From Bursaphelenchus xylophilus (Eukaryota; Nematoda; Chromadorea; Rhabditida; Aphelenchoididae): a DNA stretch of 64,000 nucleotides. The DNA is taken from positions 8,804,001 through 8,868,000 of the forward strand of contig CAJFCV020000003.1 in NCBI GenBank assembly GCA_904066235.2, written 5' to 3'. Shown here piece after piece: positions 58,399-64,000 of the stretch (positions are counted from its first letter, which is position 1; the number at the start of each line of letters is the position of its first letter). Both the position numbers and the translations under genes were made by a program. The notes under the pieces are model-generated. The model was not told the DNA's origin, made no database searches, and saw only the letters and a program-made list of their open reading frames with translations.

Positions 58399-60986
58399 TC
58401 AGATGGTCGATTGCTCCACCACCTTCGGGGGGTATTCTGTGTCTTTGGCTTGTCGAACAGTTTGTTGGCGAATTGTTACTTGACGGACGACCTTTCGAAT
58501 TCGGCCGGTCTAAAATAAGGTGAAACAATAAGAAAAAGTTGTGTTTTCTTACTCTATGCCCAATATAGATGACGACCATGACTCCCGCAACCAATGAGAA
58601 GATGACACCACTAGTTCCAGCGAATTTAACGGCGGCTTCGGTGCCAATGAGCTTCTGTCTGATCAATCGGAAGTTTTCGTCGTCGATTTCGACGTCCTCA
58701 TTGATTTCGATGACCGGGACGATCGCGTTGTAGAAGCGGCTGAGATCCAGACCTCTGAAATAGGTTGCAAATTACTCCCAGATCATAAATAGACTCATCA
58801 AAAGAGCCGATTCAACTTACGGCATGGATAAATTCCTTCCGTTCCACATGGCGACATTGATCTGCAGCTTTCGGCGAGCCTTCAGGACGGCACCCAGACG
58901 GGGTTCCAGGTCCACCTCGATCTCATCGCGGTCCGGATCCGGTTTTTCCAAGCCATCGATCGAGTCGCGCACATAGTCGGGGGCATACAAAAAGTTGGGC
59001 ATGGACATGACGATGGGCGGTTCGCCTTTCTGACATCTCGACAGATCAAGAAGGCCATTTGGGAGGCACGATTCGTTCTGCGCCGCATAAAACTTCTTCC
59101 CCGAGGCAATACAGAATCCCTTGTTCTTTTTCTGGTTGTAATCGAGGACTGCGGGGTTCAGAACATAGCGGTACGCAGTGATTCCGTCGTGATCCACTTC
59201 TTCTTTGTAAACCAATTCAATTGTCCTAAAAATCGAAGAAATTTTTGTCTGAAACTTCTTCTAAATAGTAGTAAACGATAAAATATGGCGTTCACTTACC
59301 TGCAAAGTTCAGCGCTGAACACTTTGAGCGGTTCTTTTTTGGAAACAAACGGCCGGAAAAGGCCGCCATCAGTGCCATTGATCGTCCTCGCTTCCTCCGT
59401 GGACCACCAACTATCCGGCAAAATATTTTGCGAATTCCAGCTGATAACTTTCCCCAAACTCTCACCATAGTCGCTGTATCCATCGGAGACTTCATAGATT
59501 CCGGTGGCGGTATTATTCGTCTAAAAAACGAATTTTTCATCATGAATACGGTAAAATGAGGTCAAAAATATGTTTTCTCTCTTTGTAGATGCCGATTTCC
59601 GGTTTGAAAACACCGTAAACGGATGCATTTTGCAAAAAACACTATCAATACTCGCCATCTCACCAAATTTTACAACTTTTACTTTCAAAAAAACGCCTAG
59701 TGTAATATAGAAAACCTCAGGTAGGTTGAAACTTACCCCGTAAAGCAGTCCAATTCGTTCGGGAAGGTCAAGAATGGATTCGCAGATAAAATTTACAAAC
59801 GGGATTGCACAGACTTGGTCCAGAAATGGGTCCGCATATCCATCAAAAAGCAATTCGGATACTTCGACCTCTAAGAATGGAGTTTGAACGAGAAGAGCGG
59901 CCGTTGCGGCCTTCATCGTGGGTTTTGTAGCGGCTTCCACGAACTTCTGGAACAATTTTTGACATTATTTTTGGAAAATTTGTCTAGTGTAATATATTTT
60001 TTTTTAAATTGAATGGAAAATGGCTTGAATTCAAGTAAAACAGTGTCGAATGACGTAATCAGGGCAAAACTCACTTGAAAGATGATGTTCGGTACCCAAA
60101 CGCGATTGTGGAGGTAACATTCGGGACATGAATCACCCTCATTGAAGAAATAAGTATGGTATGTCTTGAATTTTATGGTCCCGTTCCCACTCGAGAGCAC
60201 CTGGAAGAAAAAACAAGGAATTTCATTATTAGCCGCGCTTACCTCTCGTCGCTGTCTCTCATCGAAAACATAAGGACCCTTCTTGGTCAAAATGGGACGA
60301 CTCCCGTTCACAACAGCGTCCGGGTTCTTCACGGAGAAGGTGGATATCTTCCGTTTGATCTTGTAATTCGGTTTCATCCATTTGTCCAACAAATCGCTAC
60401 CTTTGGTTAGACTGGAGGCCTGAAATACGTCATGGATAATATAAAAAGTGGCGAAGAAACGGGGAAACAGGCAATAATATTGTGTCTCAGACATTACAAT
60501 GTCATTTTAAAGCCCTCTCAGCGTAGCCAACATTAAAAATCAACTGTTTTTAGCGAATTTTATACATCAGATGCCCATGGATAAAAACTGCCAAAACGAG
60601 GCAAAGAAACAGGACAAAATATAAAATTTAGCCAGAATAAAACCTCCTACACCATGTAGAAAATATAAAAGGGCAAGCAGATCAAAAAATAGTCGTTTTT
60701 CAACATCAAGACCGCATGGATAATATTACGTCAAAACCCCAATGGATCAAAACAAAACCTTAGGAGATAATAAAACAATAATTCGTCTGGCTATTACAAC
60801 GTCGAAACCTCAAAAAAATATAGGACTTACCTCTCTGATGTTCTTCTCGACCATCGACGGAAGCCCGATCAGAATGCCCAGCGACGCGACGAACACGATG
60901 ATCGAGATGATGATGGCGGACAGTGCGACAATGTGCCATTGTTTCAGTCGATTCGGTTTATCCTTGCCAGTCATATCCCTGAACAT
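58399..60986 (-). CDS. CD36/SCARB-family scavenger receptor B
   Basis: Exons: 60986-60831, 60419-60243, 60200-60075, 59946-59737, 59520-59300, 59225-58821, 58754-58553, 58509-58399; 535 residues from the first ATG. A second ATG at 60974 (MTGKDKP) follows TTCAG, and may be the real start if that is a spliced-leader acceptor. TM1 is VALSAIIISIIVFVASLGIL. The ectodomain has KKGPYVFDERQRRE, NGTDGGLFRP and conserved cysteines (ELCR, GFCIASG, ESCLPNG, SRCQKG). TM2 is GVIFSLVAGVMVVIYIG. The tail is basic (HRTGRIRKVVRQVTIR) and lacks the dileucine motif of its neighbour. It shares an intron position with receptor A right after the G-L-x-Y-G motif. A lipid-uptake or signalling receptor is likely; ligand unknown. 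Confidence 0.9.
59697..59709 (+). other. Dispersed motif CTAGTGTAATATA (intronic)
   Basis: Exact 13-mer in intron 59521-59736 of scavenger receptor B. Confidence 0.5.
59984..59996 (+). other. Dispersed motif CTAGTGTAATATA (intronic)
   Basis: Exact 13-mer in the next intron (59947-60074) of the same gene. Confidence 0.5.
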
Positions 60987-63900
60987 CGTTATCAATAAAT
61001 TTCTCCGTGCGATTCGCGAGGAAAAAACGGGACAACTTTGATCGTATAAAATGTCACTTTCGCGCTAACGATGACATTGCGAACAACATTGCGTGAAATG
61101 GTTATAATGGGGTGCTGACAATGGCAAGATCAGCTATTTTTGGCGTTTTTATGTGGTGCACGCATAAAAAAGGGCGAAATTCGACAAAAAAGGAGAAGAA
61201 AGTGAGCGTAGATGGTATTATACAGCGATGAAAAGGGAAGATTCGGCTTTCAGAAGGAGAAGATTCGACTTTATGGCTTTACGGATAACCCTCTTACCCA
61301 ACTTATCCGAAATACGACAAAAACTCGACCCTTTTGCCATGCATAATATTGATATCAAGTGTAATATGATCAAACACCATAAACAGAGGGTTCGAACCTC
61401 GGAAAACGTTTTTCAGCGTATTCAAGGCGTCTTCACCGCCTCTGCGATGAGTAAACCGCCTTCAAACCGGGCTGATCTCCCACGGAATTCCGCTTTTTTT
61501 CATCTTGATGACCAAAGAAAAGGACATGAAAACAAAAAACAAATCAAAAATGGCTGTCAATTACAGCCGAGAGCCGAGCCGCGCTTATTACAAAAAGCTC
61601 GGCGTTCGCTTCGAACCGTCGGCGACGGAGGCGTTGAAATCGAAGGAGGGAAGGGGAAACGGAAACCCGGAGGAGTTTCGAGGAGAAACGAGGGCTCCTA
61701 GAGATTCGGGTCAGGTGGAGTTGCGCGGATCCCCACAACCGGCATGCGCATCCCGCGCCCCCCTTGGTCTCTCGGCGTGTGGGAAAAAACTATTGTATGG
61801 GCGAGAATGAATCTGGATTGGGATAATTGTCGTGATCATCCGGAATAAGTTTACAGTAGTTTGGAGAGGAATTTGTGTTCGGCATAACCGGAAATTGGAA
61901 GAATGGGACGGCCAAAAAGTCTTGACATGTTTTCGCACCGTGCGGGCGCATGAATTCGGCGTTGCGACGAGGTGTCGCGCGAAAAAAATTTGGCGGGGTG
62001 CGAATGAAAAACGCACTGTGCGTTGTTTACCCTGTTTCAAAACAATCTTTTTGCACTGTGCGGGATCGCAATGCACCGTGAATGTTTCTTGTCGCCGCGC
62101 GATAAAAATTTGGTGGGGTGCGAATGAAGAACGCACTGTGCGTTGTTTACCCTTTTTGAAAACAATCTTTTTGCACTGTGCGGGGTCGCAATGCACCGTG
62201 AATTTTGCTTATCGCCCCGCGACAAGTTTATTGCGCGACAGCGCACTGTGCAGACTTGTCAAGACTTTTTTTTGTCATCAAAAATATATAAGCTAAATAA
62301 CTATGTTCAAAATAGCTCTTAAACCTTTCATAATATAAAATTTGTATTTTCCAATCATTCAACGGGAAAAAACAATGCCCCGCCAGTGCGCCCATATTAG
62401 GCAACTTAAGCGACGGTGCAATTGATTACTAGTAAAAGTTCGATGTCAATAAACCTTTTCCTTTTACAACGCCTGCACATTACTCAAAACCCTTAACTTA
62501 TCTTCACCGACTTGCAAATAAACAAGAGTTACACTGTGCGGAGGGTGTTTGGAAACATAATGACCGCTAAAACCTCAATGACCGATCGAAAACTCGGCCA
62601 CTTGGCAGAAACGACCGTTTCGCCGCCGCTGGCGGGATTACATCACACCAAAAAATTCGAAAAAACAAGTGAAATGGGCCCTGATCTGTTTTCATTACAC
62701 CGACAACTCGTTAAAACGGGCCGCTGTAATAGCGACGGGGTTATGGCGACGATCGAAAAACGAAGAAAATACAAACGTAATTGGGGTGTTGTGCGGAGTA
62801 TAAAGTAACCGCCGCAACTCGCCCCAACAATCGTCGTAAACAAGGGCTTCGACAACGCCTTGGACTCAGTGGGTCAAGAAGGGAAAGGGACGGAAACCCG
62901 AGAAGATTTAATCCTATCGACGACACCTATATGTAATATTATAATTGGCAACAAAAGTAGACAAAAAAACTGTTGTTTGATGCCCGTCATATTTGGCATA
63001 TATATTCGATAGAATCGCTAGATTAATTTTTGAAAATTTTAGCTAATGTAGGGAGAGTCGAGAAACCCAACAAAATTTTTAGGCGAGAGAGTATGGAAAA
63101 TGGAGAGAGAGGTCAGACAGAAACATAGTTTGGGCTCTTTCTTTTGTGAATTCCGTCAAAAAAAGAAAAAATTTTTTTGTGCAAAAACTTATCATACTAT
63201 TTCAAAAAGTCGATGCATTTTTCAATTCAAAAAATTGAAAAAAAAAATTCAGGCGTTCGCCAAATTTTGACAAAAAATCTCGAGCTTTCCTACAAAACTT
63301 GAGCTCAAAACCTCACAAATACTGTAACAAATCCTCATAATTTAAGCCTGATTTCATCAACATGGCCAACAATTTTTTGCAAGCTTTTTTAAAATTGTTT
63401 AAATTGATGTCTCGAGTATAACATAAGCAAATTCTAAGTGGCGAGCCGACCCTCTTGACCTTGAACGTCCCGTAAAACAAATGTTTAGCCCGACAGTTAG
63501 CTCCACAAGTTTGTGGCAACGTCCTTTCTCGAACCTACTCCCAGTGATCGCCGGCGGGTGTAAAGGACGAAAACGGGGGTCCCTTGCGCAATGCCCGCAG
63601 GCACTTCGGACCCGACTGATGACTGAACAAAACACAACTGGCGACACTTGATCCGGCCCGAGCCGCACAGAGCGGTTTGGAGCTTTGCGAATTTTACGAC
63701 ATTCTAGACGAGAGGGGGATGACATAACTCGGAATTTAAGATTTTTTAAAAACGATCTTACTCTTAAGTGATCGGGCCCTGAAGATGGGAGGGGGTTGAG
63801 ATTGAGAGAGAGCGGGCGGGAGAAGAGAAGACACACATCACAAAGTGCGCTGCTTCTGTGTTTTATTTGAAAATTTTTGAAATGAGTCGAGACTGAACGA

Positions 63901-64000
63901 AAAAATACTACCGCAATCTTCAGTTGCCGACCTTCGTTTTCCTCCTGCAGGGATGACGTGAGAAGAGTGGAGGGGAAACAGAAGGACCGGTCCCATCTAC
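60987..64000. other. Gene-poor right flank, 3.0 kb
   Basis: It is upstream of scavenger receptor B and should contain its promoter. Open frames at 61228-61701 and 63399-63836 show no family likeness or splice context. It contains the 120-bp tandem repeat and a MITE-interior fragment at 63083-63120. Confidence 0.5.
61977..62216. repeat. 120-bp tandem repeat, two full copies plus edges
   Basis: Copies 61977-62096 and 62097-62216 are in exact 120-bp register with few mismatches. They share CGAATGAA-AACGCACTGTGC, AACAATCTTTTTGCACTGTG and TCGCAATGCACCGTGAAT. A degenerate copy precedes them (61936-61976) and the start of a third follows. Because 120 is divisible by three, both strands stay open, which explains the long spurious frames here. 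Confidence 0.85.

Noticed and set aside
46182..61000. One nematode operon (CD36 pair, USP46, SNF, TMEM120)
   Set aside because: Gaps are 330-690 bp and kanadaptin lies on the opposite strand in between. Typical operon spacing is nearer 100 bp.
61383..61402. GGTTCGAAC, like a tRNA B box
   Set aside because: No A box at the proper distance and no acceptor or anticodon stems could be folded.
61228..62296. Long open frames on both strands
   Set aside because: The 62-kb frames come from the 120-bp repeat, whose length is divisible by three. The 61.2-kb frame is Arg/Lys-rich with no recognisable domain.
63399..63836. 145-codon open frame on the minus strand
   Set aside because: No family likeness, no splice-site context and no coding-like codon bias. 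It lies in a GC-richer gene-poor flank where long frames occur by chance.

Overview
The window is genomic DNA from a nematode, not a microbe. Coding regions are broken by many short introns (37 to about 700 nt) with GT...TTTCAG or TTTTAG borders. Several start codons sit just downstream of such acceptors, as expected for spliced-leader trans-splicing. All eleven genes have recognisable animal families. I joined exons by reading frame; apart from the 5'-open first gene, each model gives an unbroken protein of the usual family length. The species cannot be named from this sequence.

Layout. 1-14414 (+): the 3' part of a giant fibronectin-III transmembrane protein, read as myotactin (LET-805), which links body-wall muscle through the epidermis to the cuticle at hemidesmosomes. 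15669-24939 (+): a full-length ABCA transporter, CED-7-like in size. 25655-28161 (-): a DNAJB6-type J-protein. 28162-35925: a long gene-poor stretch with mobile-element debris. 35926-38790 (-): a matrix metalloproteinase. 38791-44456: a second gene-poor stretch. 44457-46181 (+): pyruvate dehydrogenase kinase. 46341-47619 (-): TMEM120. 48306-51156 (-): an SLC6 (SNF) transporter. 51718-53418 (-): USP12/46-type deubiquitinase. 53946-55926 (+): kanadaptin. 56052-58069 and 58399-60986 (-): two tandem CD36-family scavenger receptors. 60987-64000: gene-poor, with a 120-bp tandem repeat.

The genes do not form one pathway. From memory, most of the likely C. elegans counterparts lie on chromosome III, so the window probably represents part of that ancestral chromosome. 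Some genes are paired: USP46 and kanadaptin share a roughly 0.5-kb divergent promoter, PDHK/TMEM120 and kanadaptin/scavenger receptor are tightly convergent, and the two CD36 genes are head-to-tail.

The most interesting signal is in the first gene. Two consecutive exons (11353-11458 and 11582-11690) each encode a complete transmembrane helix, fit the same flanking phases, and cannot be joined to each other without losing the second helix. This looks like mutually exclusive choice of the membrane anchor. The same gene has a cytoplasmic tail built from phase-1 cassettes with three possible stop codons, four GY-rich tail repeats, and an ectodomain made of a repeated multi-FN3 supermodule. Other observations are a MITE family with near-perfect terminal inverted repeats, a 345-bp fold-back element, and a 13-mer (CTAGTGTAATATA and relatives) scattered through introns and flanks of the 44-62 kb half.
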